A stretch of 64,000 nt of DNA from Xanthobacter agilis (GTDB taxonomy: Bacteria > Pseudomonadota > Alphaproteobacteria > Rhizobiales > Xanthobacteraceae): positions 1 to 64,000 of the forward strand of contig NZ_JABWGX010000011.1 of assembly GCF_021730435.1 (NCBI RefSeq). Reading direction: 5' to 3'. Below are positions 37,991 through 46,762 of the stretch, piece after piece (within the stretch, counting starts at the first letter, position 1; each line of letters starts with the position of its first letter). The translations under genes and the position numbers were made by a program. The notes under the pieces are model-generated. The model saw nothing but the letters and a program-made list of their open reading frames with translations, was not told where the DNA came from and did no database searches.

Positions 37991-39304
37991 TTATTTGGCC
38001 GCTGCGCCGAGGCAGACATTCTTCACCGTGTCGTAGTTGCCGCAATTGTATTTCACCCAGTCGGCCACGAGGCTCTTGGAACCTTCGAGGTAACGCGACC
38101 AGGCCTCGCCCGGAATCAGCTCCTTGGTCTTCCACACCACGTCGAACTGACCGTCACCCTCGATCTCGCCGATGAAGACGGGCTTGGTGATGTGGTGATT
38201 GGGGAGCATTTCGGCGATGCCACCGGTGAGGTTCGCCTGCTTGATGCCGGGCAGGGTCGCGATCACCTTGTCGGGATCGGTCGTGCCTGCCTTCTCCACC
38301 GCCTTCACCCACATGTTGAAGCCAATATAGCTGGCCTCCATGGGGTCGTTGGTCACGCGCTTCGGATCCTTGGTAAAGGCATGCCACTTGGCAATGAAGT
38401 CCTTGTTTTCCGGCGTGTCGATGGACATGAAGTAGTTCCATGCCGCGAGGTGGCCGAGCAGCGGCTTGGTGTCGATGCCGGCGAGTTCCTCCTCGCCCAC
38501 GGAGAAGGCCACCACCGGAATGTCGGTGGCCTTGACCCCCTGGTTGGCCAGCTCCTTGTAGAAGGGCACATTGGCGTCGCCATTGATGGTGGAAACCACC
38601 GCCGTCTTCTTGCCCTGGGAGCCGAATTTCTTGATGTCGGCCACGATGGTCTGCCAGTCGGAATGACCGAACGGCGTGTAATTGATCATGATGTCCTCGG
38701 CTTTCACGCCGCGGGACTTCAAATAGGCTTCCAAAATCTTGTTGGTGGTGCGGGGATAGACATAGTCCGTGCCGGCCAGCACCCAGCGTTCCACCTTCTC
38801 CTCATTGGCAAGGTAGTCCACCGCCGGAATGGCCTGCTGATTGGGCGCGGCGCCGGTGTAGAACACGTTGCGCTCGCTCTCTTCGCCCTCATACTGCACG
38901 GGGTAGAAGAGGATGTTGTTCAATTCCTTGAACACCGGCAGCACCGACTTGCGCGACACCGAGGTCCAGCAGCCGAACACGGCCGCCACCTTGTCCTTGG
39001 TGATAAGCTCGCGCGCCTTTTCAGCGAACAGCGGCCAGTTGGACGCGGGGTCCACCACCACCGCCTCGAGCTTCTTGCCGAGCACGCCGCCCTTCTTGTT
39101 CTGCTCCTCGATGAGCATCAGCATGGCGTCCTTCAGCGTGGTCTCGCTGATGGCCATGGTGCCGGACAGGGAATGGAGGATGCCGACCTTGATGGTGTCC
39201 TCCGCCCTCGCCGCACCCGCGGCGCCGGCCGCAAGGGCCGCGAGCGCCGACACGGCGGCGAGGCGCTTCAATCCCGTCGTCGCCCTTTTGAACAACCCGA
39301 GCAT
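37991..39304 (-). CDS. urtA: Urea ABC transporter substrate-binding protein UrtA
   Basis: The 437-residue binding protein has a signal peptide (LAAVSALAALAAGAAGAARA). The type I periplasmic fold follows, with IKVGILHSLSGTMAISE, FGCWTSVSRKSVLPVFKE, LFYPVQYEGEESERNVFY and GTDYVYPRTTNKIL, all characteristic of urea/short-chain-amide binding proteins rather than leucine-binding ones. It captures urea in the periplasm for UrtBCDE. A sigma-54-type promoter lies 80-95 bases upstream of its start. Confidence 0.95.
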   Translation of the reverse strand: MLGLFKRATTGLKRLAAVSALAALAAGAAGAARAEDTIKVGILHSLSGTMAISETTLKDAMLMLIEEQNKKGGVLGKKLEAVVVDPASNWPLFAEKARELITKDKVAAVFGCWTSVSRKSVLPVFKELNNILFYPVQYEGEESERNVFYTGAAPNQQAIPAVDYLANEEKVERWVLAGTDYVYPRTTNKILEAYLKSRGVKAEDIMINYTPFGHSDWQTIVADIKKFGSQGKKTAVVSTINGDANVPFYKELANQGVKATDIPVVAFSVGEEELAGIDTKPLLGHLAAWNYFMSIDTPENKDFIAKWHAFTKDPKRVTNDPMEASYIGFNMWVKAVEKAGTTDPDKVIATLPGIKQANLTGGIAEMLPNHHITKPVFIGEIEGDGQFDVVWKTKELIPGEAWSRYLEGSKSLVADWVKYNCGNYDTVKNVCLGAAAK

Positions 39305-39383
39305 TCCCGTCTCCCTCGGTGATCTTCGTCACGCGGGCCGCAATTGGAGCGCCCCCGGACCGCCCATCCGGACACGGTGGGAC

Positions 39384-39399
39384 AGCAAGGGCTATGCCA
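39384..39399 (-). promoter_or_regulatory. Sigma-54 (-24/-12) promoter of the urt-ure block
   Basis: The minus strand reads TGGCAT-AGCCC-TTGCT, against the consensus TGGCAC-N5-TTGCA/T. The invariant GG and GC are at the right spacing. It points at urtA with room for a 5' leader of roughly 70 bases. The wider gap 39305-39677 between urtA and the carbonic anhydrase gene holds no gene. No clear NtrC palindrome was found by eye. Confidence 0.65.
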
Positions 39400-39677
39400 A
39401 TGGCGACGACGATGGCGGAATCCTGTGTTCGCAACCGGGATTTCTCAGGTCAAACGCGTACGACACCAAAAGGCGCCGTATGATACCATCACATTGAACA
39501 TAAAACAGGCAGGCGATCAGTTATTGACCAGCCGCGCCGCTGGCGTAGGCAAACCGCGCGGACATGACAGCGCCCGTGCCGGCCAGATCCGCGACATGAA
39601 TCTTGTCGCCGCGCCCCTTGACGCGCGCGCCGCGCCGGACTTCGGTGCCCGAGCTTATGGTTGTCAGGAGAAACGCG

Positions 39678-40289
39678 GTGGATGATCTAATCGCGGGCTA
39701 CAGGCGCTTCCGGGAAGTGGCCTGGCCGGAACGCAGGCAGGTGTTCGAGCAGCTCGCCGCCAAGGGACAAAAGCCGCAAACCCTCGTCGTTGCCTGTTCC
39801 GACAGCCGAGTCGATCCACAGATGATCTTCAACGCCGGTCCGGGCGAGATGTTCATCGTCCGCAACGTGGCCAATCTGGTGCCTCCCTACCAGCCGGATG
39901 CGAACTACCACGGCACTTCGGCCGCCATCGAGTTCGCGGTGCGGGTGCTCAAGGTCAAGCAGGTGGTGGTGATGGGGCATGCCCAGTGCGGTGGCGTGCA
40001 TGCCCTGCTCGACGGCGCGCCCCCCGGGGCCGAGGACTTCGTCGCCGAATGGATGGAAATCGCCGAGCCGGCGCGCCGCATGGCCGAGCAGTCCGGCCTG
40101 CCCGGAGAGCTGAGGCAGCGCTTTTGCGAGCAGTGCTGCGTCAAGCTCTCGCTGTCCAATCTGAGTGGCTTCCCCTGGGTGCGTGAGCGGGTGGCCGCGG
40201 GAGACCTCAAGCTGCATGGCGCCTATTTCGGCGTTGCCAGCGGCCGGCTGGAAATCATGAATGATGACGGAAACTTCGCGGCGGTCTGA
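39678..40289 (+). CDS. Beta-class carbonic anhydrase
   Basis: A 203-residue zinc enzyme interconverting CO2 and bicarbonate. The ligand motifs CSDSRVDP (Cys, Asp/Arg dyad) and GHAQCGGVHALLDG (His, Cys) are both present at the expected spacing. The GTG at 39678 is preferred because CAGGAGAAA lies at optimal distance; an ATG at 39657 is possible. It is divergent from urtA. Urease produces bicarbonate and ammonia, so the neighbourhood is suggestive but not an operon. Confidence 0.93.
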   Translation: MDDLIAGYRRFREVAWPERRQVFEQLAAKGQKPQTLVVACSDSRVDPQMIFNAGPGEMFIVRNVANLVPPYQPDANYHGTSAAIEFAVRVLKVKQVVVMGHAQCGGVHALLDGAPPGAEDFVAEWMEIAEPARRMAEQSGLPGELRQRFCEQCCVKLSLSNLSGFPWVRERVAAGDLKLHGAYFGVASGRLEIMNDDGNFAAV

Positions 40290-40301
40290 CATTCCCGCCG
40301 G

Positions 40302-40380
40302 CGGTGATTTGATACTGTCATCACCGGCAGACTAGAGATTCCCCGAGGCCTGTCGTTGCCACATTGCCGCACCGACAGGC
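40302..40380 (+). promoter_or_regulatory. Hairpin-rich leader before mgtE
   Basis: Two stem-loops lie between the carbonic anhydrase stop and mgtE: CGGTGAT/ATCACCG (about 40304-40329) and the 8-base perfect stem GCCTGTCG/CGACAGGC (40348-40355 with 40373-40380). No U-run follows either, so they are not simple terminators. They could be leader structures; no known riboswitch class is recognised. Confidence 0.35.
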
Positions 40381-40442
40381 CATCAAATCGTTGGCCGGCT
40401 CCTAGACCAGTCGCGGGGGGCGTTGTACGGGGGAGAAGTGGG

Positions 40443-41822
40443 ATGAACCTGAGCAAGATCAACGAGGATGCCATGGCCGGAACTGCATCGCACGCGCTGG
40501 TCGGCCGCCTCGGTCACGAGCACGTCGCGGACATCGTCGAATTCCTGAACGCCAAGACGGCGCAGGAGGCCACCGACGTGGTCGCCGCCATGCCACTTCC
40601 GTGGGCGATCGAGGTTCTCGACCAGCCGCAGTTCCACGACGCTTGCGAGGTGATCGAGGCCCTGCCCCAGGAGAAGGCGGTAGCCCTCCTGGAAGGCATG
40701 TCCGCCGACCGGGTCGTCGACGTTCTGCGCTGGGTGGACAACGAGGCCCGAGCCCGTCTGCGCAACGGCATGACGCCGGAAACACGGGTCGCCATCGACC
40801 ACCTGCTGACCTTCCCGGAAGGCACGGCCGGATCGCTGATGACCACCGAGTTCGTCAGCGTGCCCTCCGACTGGACCGTGCAGCAGACCCTCGACCACGT
40901 CCGCGCCGTGGAGGGCAGCCGCGAGACCATCTACGCCATCTATGTGCTTGATCCGGTGACCCGCCGGCTCATCAACACCGTCACCCTGCGCCGGCTCATC
41001 TCGGGCGCGCCGGATGCCAACATCACCACCGTGGCGCAGCCTTACGCGCCCATTACCGTGTCCCCCACCCTCTCGCGGGAGGAAGTGGCGCGCACCATCT
41101 CCAAGTACGACTTCCTGGCGGTCCCGGTGGTGGACACCACCGGCCACATCATCGGCATCGTGACTGTGGACGATGTCATCGACGCGATGATCGAGGAGCA
41201 GACCGAGGACGTCCAGCGCATGGGCGGCATGGAAGCCATCGACGAGCCCTATCTCGACATCTCCTTCCTACAGATGATCAAGAAGCGCGCCGGCTGGCTG
41301 TGCGTGCTGTTCCTCTCGGAAATGCTCACCACCTCGGCCATGCAGGTGTTTTCGGACGAGCTCGAAAAGGCCATCGTCCTCGCCCTGTTCATCCCGCTGG
41401 TCATGAGCTCGGGCGGCAACTCGGGATCGCAGGCGACCTCCCTCATCATCCGCGCCCTGGCGCTGCGGGACGTGACCTTGAGGGACTGGTGGCGGGTGGC
41501 GCTGCGCGAATTGCCCACCGGCATCGTGCTCGGCTCCATCCTCGGCGTCATCGGCATCATCCGCATCGCGGTGTGGCAGGAAGCCGGCATCTTCGATTAT
41601 GGCGAATACTGGAGGCTGCTCGCCGTCACCATCGGCGCCGCCCTCATCGGCATCGTGACGTTCGGCTCCATGGCCGGCTCGCTGCTGCCGTTCGCGCTGA
41701 AGCGGCTGGGCTTTGACCCCGCCACCGCCTCCGCGCCCTTCATCGCCACGCTCGTGGACGTCACCGGCATCGTCATCTACTTCTCGGTGGCCTGGCTGTT
41801 CCTGCATGGCACCATTCTGTAA
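40443..41822 (+). CDS. mgtE: Magnesium transporter MgtE
   Basis: The 459-residue protein has the MgtE layout: an N-terminal superhelical domain (LPQEKAVALLEGMSADRVVDVLR), two CBS domains (TAGSLMTTEFVSVP through HIIGIVTVDDVIDAM), a linking helix, and five membrane helices with PLVMSSGGNSGSQATSLIIR, the pore signature. It forms a Mg2+-gated homodimeric channel in the inner membrane, closed by Mg2+ binding to the cytosolic domains. GGGGGAGAA precedes the ATG at 40443. Identification is firm. Confidence 0.95.
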   Translation: MNLSKINEDAMAGTASHALVGRLGHEHVADIVEFLNAKTAQEATDVVAAMPLPWAIEVLDQPQFHDACEVIEALPQEKAVALLEGMSADRVVDVLRWVDNEARARLRNGMTPETRVAIDHLLTFPEGTAGSLMTTEFVSVPSDWTVQQTLDHVRAVEGSRETIYAIYVLDPVTRRLINTVTLRRLISGAPDANITTVAQPYAPITVSPTLSREEVARTISKYDFLAVPVVDTTGHIIGIVTVDDVIDAMIEEQTEDVQRMGGMEAIDEPYLDISFLQMIKKRAGWLCVLFLSEMLTTSAMQVFSDELEKAIVLALFIPLVMSSGGNSGSQATSLIIRALALRDVTLRDWWRVALRELPTGIVLGSILGVIGIIRIAVWQEAGIFDYGEYWRLLAVTIGAALIGIVTFGSMAGSLLPFALKRLGFDPATASAPFIATLVDVTGIVIYFSVAWLFLHGTIL

Positions 41823-41932
41823 CGATACGCCCTAAGCACCTGTGGCCGGGCGCACTTCGCTGTTGCGGCCGGCCATCGGGTCAAGCCATCTTGTCCGCAC
41901 GTTCATTGGCGTGCGTAGAGGAATCCACCCCC

Positions 41933-43282
41933 ATGGTGCAGCTTGCGTTCATCCTGGTCGGCGCGCGCGCGCTGCGCCGGCGATGGTGGGGGCTTTTCAT
42001 CGTCGCCATGGTGCTGCTCGCCCTGGCGGTGCTCATCCTGGCCGACATGGTGGACGGCGTGGTGTCCGTGACCACAGAGATGTTCGGCTATGTGTTCCTG
42101 TTTGAAGGGCTGCTCGGCCTGTTCATCGCGCTCGGCAGCCCGAACATGGCCGGCCGGATCTTCGGCCTTGCGCGATCAGCGCTGCTCGTCACGCTCGGCG
42201 TGCTGATCGCCGATCTGCCCTTTCACAATGATCTGGCGGTCGCAATTCTGTTCGCCATCGCCTTTGCCGTCGATGGGGTGGCGCGCATCGCCTCGTCGGC
42301 GGTGATCCGCTTTCCGCGGTGGCGGATCATGGTGGCCATCGGCATCGCCGAAATGGTGCTCGCGCTGTTCGTGGTCACCGGCTGGCCCATGTCCTATCGG
42401 CTCAACGTGCCGCTGTTCGTCAGCCTGCTGCTGGTGGTCTCGGGCTGGGTGATCCTGCGCACCAGCCTGATGCTGCGCACTCATCTCGACGAGGTGGCGA
42501 TCCTCGCCTTGCCCCTGTTCGGCCGGCGCAACTGGTACGACAACGCGCCCGTGCTGGTGGATGCGGACGATGCGCCGCCGCCGCGGCCGCGGCGGCAGGC
42601 CGAACCCATGACCGTCTATGTGTGGACCCCCGTGGGCTCCGCCGATGTGCGGGAGCGTCGGCTTCTGGTCGATCGCTACATCGCCGCCGTCGACGCCAAT
42701 GGCTCCATTTCCACCGGCCATTCGGCCCTGGAAATGAAGCCGGACGTCTATATCAGCCACTATCCGGCCGAGGAGATCGAGGCCGGCACGGCCCAGTTCG
42801 CGCGCATGCTGCGCGCCTCCGCCGACAACAATGTGCGCGGACGCTTCCAGCCGTCCTACGGCTATGAATCCGCCCAGTGGTGCGACGCCGACCAGAAGGT
42901 CCAATTCTCCATCTATGACGCGCGCCGCCTGCGCGCCTACTGGGCCGGCTACCGGCAGGACAACACTTATAATCTCACCAATCGCAATTGCTCGGTGGCG
43001 GTCGCGGCGGCGCTGGATTCCGCGCTGGAAGGCACGCTCAATGCCCGCTTTCCCTGGGTGCGGCTTGGGCGTCTCATGTTGAACCCGGACCTGTGGGCCG
43101 CCGCCTACATCCGCTCCCGCGCCGAGGCCATGAGCTGGACCCCCGGCATGGTGCTCGACTATGCGCGCACCTTGAAGCGTATCGTGGAGCCCGGCGCCGC
43201 CTCCTGGGTGGTCCGGCTCTCCGACTTCCTGCGCCGCCTGACCTCCCGAAAAGCCGCCACTCCTGGGGAAAGCGCATCATGA
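41933..43282 (+). CDS. HdeD/DUF308-like membrane protein with a putative cysteine-peptidase-like C-terminal domain
   Basis: The 449-residue protein has six N-terminal membrane helices (about residues 15-190) resembling HdeD/DUF308 proteins. A proline/arginine linker (DDAPPPRPRRQAEP) follows, then a soluble domain of about 230 residues. In that domain His263 (STGHSALEM) is followed by Cys353 (NRNCSVAVAAAL), the His-before-Cys order of permuted papain-like (NlpC/P60, LRAT) folds. Catalysis is inferred only. The ATG at 41933 has AGAGGA upstream. The stop overlaps the following MFS gene (ATGA), so the two are coupled. Confidence 0.7.
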   Translation: MVQLAFILVGARALRRRWWGLFIVAMVLLALAVLILADMVDGVVSVTTEMFGYVFLFEGLLGLFIALGSPNMAGRIFGLARSALLVTLGVLIADLPFHNDLAVAILFAIAFAVDGVARIASSAVIRFPRWRIMVAIGIAEMVLALFVVTGWPMSYRLNVPLFVSLLLVVSGWVILRTSLMLRTHLDEVAILALPLFGRRNWYDNAPVLVDADDAPPPRPRRQAEPMTVYVWTPVGSADVRERRLLVDRYIAAVDANGSISTGHSALEMKPDVYISHYPAEEIEAGTAQFARMLRASADNNVRGRFQPSYGYESAQWCDADQKVQFSIYDARRLRAYWAGYRQDNTYNLTNRNCSVAVAAALDSALEGTLNARFPWVRLGRLMLNPDLWAAAYIRSRAEAMSWTPGMVLDYARTLKRIVEPGAASWVVRLSDFLRRLTSRKAATPGESAS

Positions 43283-44451
43283 CGTCAACGGACGCCACCG
43301 CCGACGCCGGCGCGCCGCCGCCGGGTCGCCACATCCTGGCGCGCAGCGCCGTCATCGCCACGGCGGCGGTGTTCGGCCTCACGTATTCCCTGAGCGCGCC
43401 GCTGGTGGCGTTCGGCCTGGCCCAGCACGGACTGTCGGAGGCGCTCATCGGCGCCAATGCCGCCATGCACGCCATCGGCGTGCTGGTCACCGCCATGCTG
43501 CTGCCGCGCATCGTGGCACGCCTCGGGGCGCGGGGTGTCATCATCGGTTCGGTCATCCTGTCGGCGCTGACGCTGATGGCGTTTCCCGCCATGCCCGCGA
43601 TCTGGCTGTGGTTTCCCCTGCGCCTGTTACTGGGCATGGCCGCCGAAGCGCTGTTCGTCACCTCGGAGACCTGGATCAACGCCCTGTCCACCGAGTCCAC
43701 CCGCGCTCGCGCCATGGCGGCCTATACGGCGGCGCTGTCGATGGGTCTCGCGCTCGGCCCCATCATCCTGTCGCTGGTGGGCACATCCGGACTGGTGCCC
43801 TACGCGCTCGGCGCCGCGATCTGCCTGACGGCGGCGGTGTTCGTCGCCTCCCCCCAGGTGCCGGCCCCCCATTTCGACGAGCCGACCGTGGACTCCCCGG
43901 TGCATTACCTGCGCCTCGCCCCGTTGGCACTCACGGCGACCGCGCTCAACGCCGCCGTCGAGACCGCCGGCCTGTCGTTCCTCGCCCTCTATGCCATCGG
44001 CCTGGGCTGGGGGGTGGAGGACGCCACGCGCCTGATGTCGGTGATGATGATCGGCGCCATCGTGCTGCAATTGCCCATCGGCTGGCTCGGCGACACCATG
44101 GACCGGCGCCGTCTGGTGATCGCGCTCGCGGTGGCCTCGGCGCTGGGGGCCGCGGTGTGGCCCTTCGTCCTCGGGCATGCGGTTGCGACCTATGCGCTGC
44201 TGTTCGTCTGGGGCGGCGCCTTCGTGGGCATCTACACCATCATGATCACCATCGTCGGCGCCCGCTTCAAGGGCGGCGACCTGGTGGGCATCTATGCGGT
44301 AAGCGGCCTGTTCTGGGGGTTCGGCGCACTGGTGGGACCACTGCTGTCGGGGGTGTCCATGCAATTCCATGTGCACGGCCTCGCCATTTTCACCGCACTC
44401 GCCTGCGCCGCGTTCGCCGCTGCCGCCTGGCGCCTGCGCAGCGCAAGCTGA
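43279..44451 (+). CDS. MFS transporter (YcaD-like)
   Basis: A 390-residue major facilitator with about 12 helices. It shows the loop 2-3 type segment RIVARLGARGVIIGS, the helix-4/5 region FPLRLLLGMAAEALFVTSETWINALS typical of the YcaD-like subgroup, and GWLGDTMDRRRLVIAL between the halves. Substrate unknown. It starts inside the stop of the HdeD-like gene and is probably made together with it. Confidence 0.85.
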   Translation: MTSTDATADAGAPPPGRHILARSAVIATAAVFGLTYSLSAPLVAFGLAQHGLSEALIGANAAMHAIGVLVTAMLLPRIVARLGARGVIIGSVILSALTLMAFPAMPAIWLWFPLRLLLGMAAEALFVTSETWINALSTESTRARAMAAYTAALSMGLALGPIILSLVGTSGLVPYALGAAICLTAAVFVASPQVPAPHFDEPTVDSPVHYLRLAPLALTATALNAAVETAGLSFLALYAIGLGWGVEDATRLMSVMMIGAIVLQLPIGWLGDTMDRRRLVIALAVASALGAAVWPFVLGHAVATYALLFVWGGAFVGIYTIMITIVGARFKGGDLVGIYAVSGLFWGFGALVGPLLSGVSMQFHVHGLAIFTALACAAFAAAAWRLRSAS

Positions 44452-44478
44452 CCCCAGGCCCCCGCCGACGGAGGACCT

Positions 44479-44988
44479 ATGAGCGCAGCCGATCTCCCGG
44501 CCATTGCCGTGGAAGCCCTGAGGACCCGCCTCGAGACGGCCATCGCCGACCTGCCCGGCCAACCGAGCGTTCTCGTGAGTTCGCCTTGGCGGGCCCCGGA
44601 GTTCGGCCTGTTCATCCATCTCCACGCCCTCGCATTGGAGACGCGAGCCCCGCACCCGCCTTTGCATGCGGCCGGTGCCCATCCGCTTGGCGCTACGCCA
44701 CCCCGACCCGCGTGGACCCTGCGCCTGCTGATCGGCGCCTTCGCTTCGGACGACGGCGCCATCCACCGCCTGATGGGCCGCGCAGCGCTCGCCCTTCACA
44801 CCGACCCGCTTCTGACCAGCGACGCGCTGGCGGACGCGGCCCGACGCCTCGGGCTGCCGGACCCCACGGCATCGGCGGCGCAGGTGGCTTCCGACGAGAT
44901 CGGCTGCGCGGACATGAGCCGACTTTGGCAACGGTTCGCGCCCATGCGCTATTCCCTTTCGGCAGCTTGGCGCGTCACCCTGGCCTGA
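44479..44988 (+). CDS. DUF4255 (Pvc16 N-terminal)-like protein, orphan
   Basis: A 169-residue soluble protein. Its order of features matches DUF4255: a first helix (IAVEALRTRLETAIADL), strands with FGLFIHLHALALE, a proline turn, LRLLIGAFASDDGAIHRLMGRAALAL and a C-terminal YSLSAAWRVTL strand. DUF4255/Pvc16 proteins cap contractile injection and phage-tail-like particles. No sheath, tube or baseplate gene is nearby. The assignment is by pattern and is moderate. It follows the MFS gene by 27 bases. Confidence 0.5.
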   Translation: MSAADLPAIAVEALRTRLETAIADLPGQPSVLVSSPWRAPEFGLFIHLHALALETRAPHPPLHAAGAHPLGATPPRPAWTLRLLIGAFASDDGAIHRLMGRAALALHTDPLLTSDALADAARRLGLPDPTASAAQVASDEIGCADMSRLWQRFAPMRYSLSAAWRVTLA

Positions 44989-45178
44989 CGGGTACGCGCC
45001 CGCACGCCCCCGCATGCGTGCGAAAGCCGCAGGTGGCCACCTGCGCGCAAAATGCCGTTGCTGGCAAACGAGACTTGCTGCAACTTCGATTCAGCCACCG
45101 GCGTTTTGGGCGGAATGGTGTTTTCGTGGACCATCGGACTGCCCGTGGGGACGCACTCCGAAACATGAGGGCCAGAGC

Positions 45179-45337
45179 ATGACGATCGCAATCCTCTCCG
45201 TGGTGACGGTGGTGGCATTGCTTTGGATGCTGCGCGTGGAATCGCGGCTGCGGGAGATCTTCAACCGTCTCGACCGTCAGCAGCAGTTTCAGGACGGCTC
45301 AAGCGACACCCTTCAGGACCCGGCCCGCTTTTTCTGA
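45179..45337 (+). CDS. Small single-pass membrane protein
   Basis: A 52-residue open frame with one N-terminal helix (IAILSVVTVVALLWMLRV) followed by a charged segment with coiled-coil potential (ESRLREIFNRLDRQQQF). The ATG at 45179 gives a plausible small inner-membrane protein. The ribosome site is weak (GGCCAGAGC). Real but unknown, with moderate confidence. Confidence 0.45.
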   Translation: MTIAILSVVTVVALLWMLRVESRLREIFNRLDRQQQFQDGSSDTLQDPARFF

Positions 45338-45575
45338 CGATCCCGCGACGCGCGCCGACCGGCAGCACCACCCCGGCCACGTCTCATGACGCGGCCGCCG
45401 AAGGGGCATGGTTCCTTGCGAAACGACGCACGCGGATGTGGGCCTCAAAGCCCTTTCAAACGCAGCGGATAACGGTTCGCGTCACGAATAAGGCGTGACC
45501 TCGACGGTCCGCAGCGATGTCCGTGCGGCCGAGTAACCGGCCAAGGCTCCGAAGCCTCCGGGCCGGCAGAACAGA

Positions 45576-46628
45576 TCACGCGCCACCGAACATCGCGCCA
45601 AGGTCCACCCACGAGCGCGCGCCGGTGGCGGCGAAAATCGCCACCAGGTGCTTCTTCATCGCTTCCGGGCTGGTGTTCGTGCACTGCGCGGCTTCCGATC
45701 GCGATGCGCCCGAGGCGGCGGCCAGAAGGATGGTCTTCTGCTTGGGGGAAACGTCCTGTCCGAGGATGCGCTCGACGATCCCCAGGCGGGTGGGCGTTTC
45801 CGCCTGGAGCGTCAGCAGCACGACAGGGGCGCCAACAGGCGCACCCAATTGTTCCGCGAAGGCCACCAACCGCCCATTGGGTGCCGACAATGTCGTGCTG
45901 GGCCGCGGCTCACACGACAACCGCGCGCACAGGGAGCCGGCGAAGGCTGGCGGCTCACGCAGCGGGCCATCGCCGGGCACACCCTGCGCCACATGGTTGC
46001 CGTCCTGCAGGAGCAGCCGCGCCGCATCGGACGCAAACAGCAACGCCCGGCCGGCGCGATCGACCACAAGGTGAGCCGGCGGCGCGCTCGCCACCCAGTG
46101 GTCTGAGCCGGGAACGGGCACGAAGGCGCGGCGGAGCAGGTCGGCGGACAGCTTGAGAAGGGCCAAATCCTCCTCGTTGAAGGGACGGCGCCGCACCCGG
46201 AACAACAGCACCACGGCGCGCGGGCGCCCGTCGTGGTCGATGCGCAGGTCGATCGTGTGGTGGTGGCCGCTCGCCCGGACCAGCAAGTTGTATGTATTGG
46301 AGACCCAATAGCTTGTCGGCGGCACCAGCAGGTGGCCCGCCGCCGCCCCGGTCCTGCGCACCAGGGTGGCGACGTTGAGTTCCGCCTCGCCGGTGAAGAG
46401 GCGCTCGAACGCATTGGCGAACAGATCGCGGGCTCCGGGGGTGGAATCTTCGTGGAAGAAGCCGGTGGGCAAGCCGCGCTCGTCCATCCAGAAGATGGCG
46501 CCGGCATCCGCGCCCACGATCTCGCGCAAGATCCGGCACGCGTGCGGGGCGATGGCCGCGATCCCCACGCCCGTCGAGCAGACGAGTTCGAGTTCGTGCC
46601 ACATCCTCTTGGCGACCCGCCGCGCCAT
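45576..46628 (-). CDS. LuxR-type transcriptional regulator with GAF-like sensor region
   Basis: The 350-residue protein has an N-terminal alpha/beta region that looks GAF-like (AIFWMDERGLPTGFFHED; LLVRASGHHHTIDLRIDHDG), a middle linker, and a C-terminal LuxR-type helix-turn-helix (LSPKQ-like VSPKQKTILLAAASGASRSEAA, then SPEAMKKHLVAIFAATGA). The recognition helix is less canonical than in GerE proteins. The ATG at 46628 has GGGAGGCGG upstream. It is divergent from the OmpA-like gene, a possible target. Ligand unknown. Confidence 0.75.
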   Translation of the reverse strand: MARRVAKRMWHELELVCSTGVGIAAIAPHACRILREIVGADAGAIFWMDERGLPTGFFHEDSTPGARDLFANAFERLFTGEAELNVATLVRRTGAAAGHLLVPPTSYWVSNTYNLLVRASGHHHTIDLRIDHDGRPRAVVLLFRVRRRPFNEEDLALLKLSADLLRRAFVPVPGSDHWVASAPPAHLVVDRAGRALLFASDAARLLLQDGNHVAQGVPGDGPLREPPAFAGSLCARLSCEPRPSTTLSAPNGRLVAFAEQLGAPVGAPVVLLTLQAETPTRLGIVERILGQDVSPKQKTILLAAASGASRSEAAQCTNTSPEAMKKHLVAIFAATGARSWVDLGAMFGGA

Positions 46629-46762
46629 GGACCGCCTCCCTGCGGAGGAAACGCCAAACACTCCCCCGAGAGGGAATTTTGCGCAGTTGCCGGGGGCTGT
46701 AAACACCGTTCCCAGGCCACCGCGTTCCCGGGCGCCGGCCCTGTTCGGGAGGACCTCGCCCC

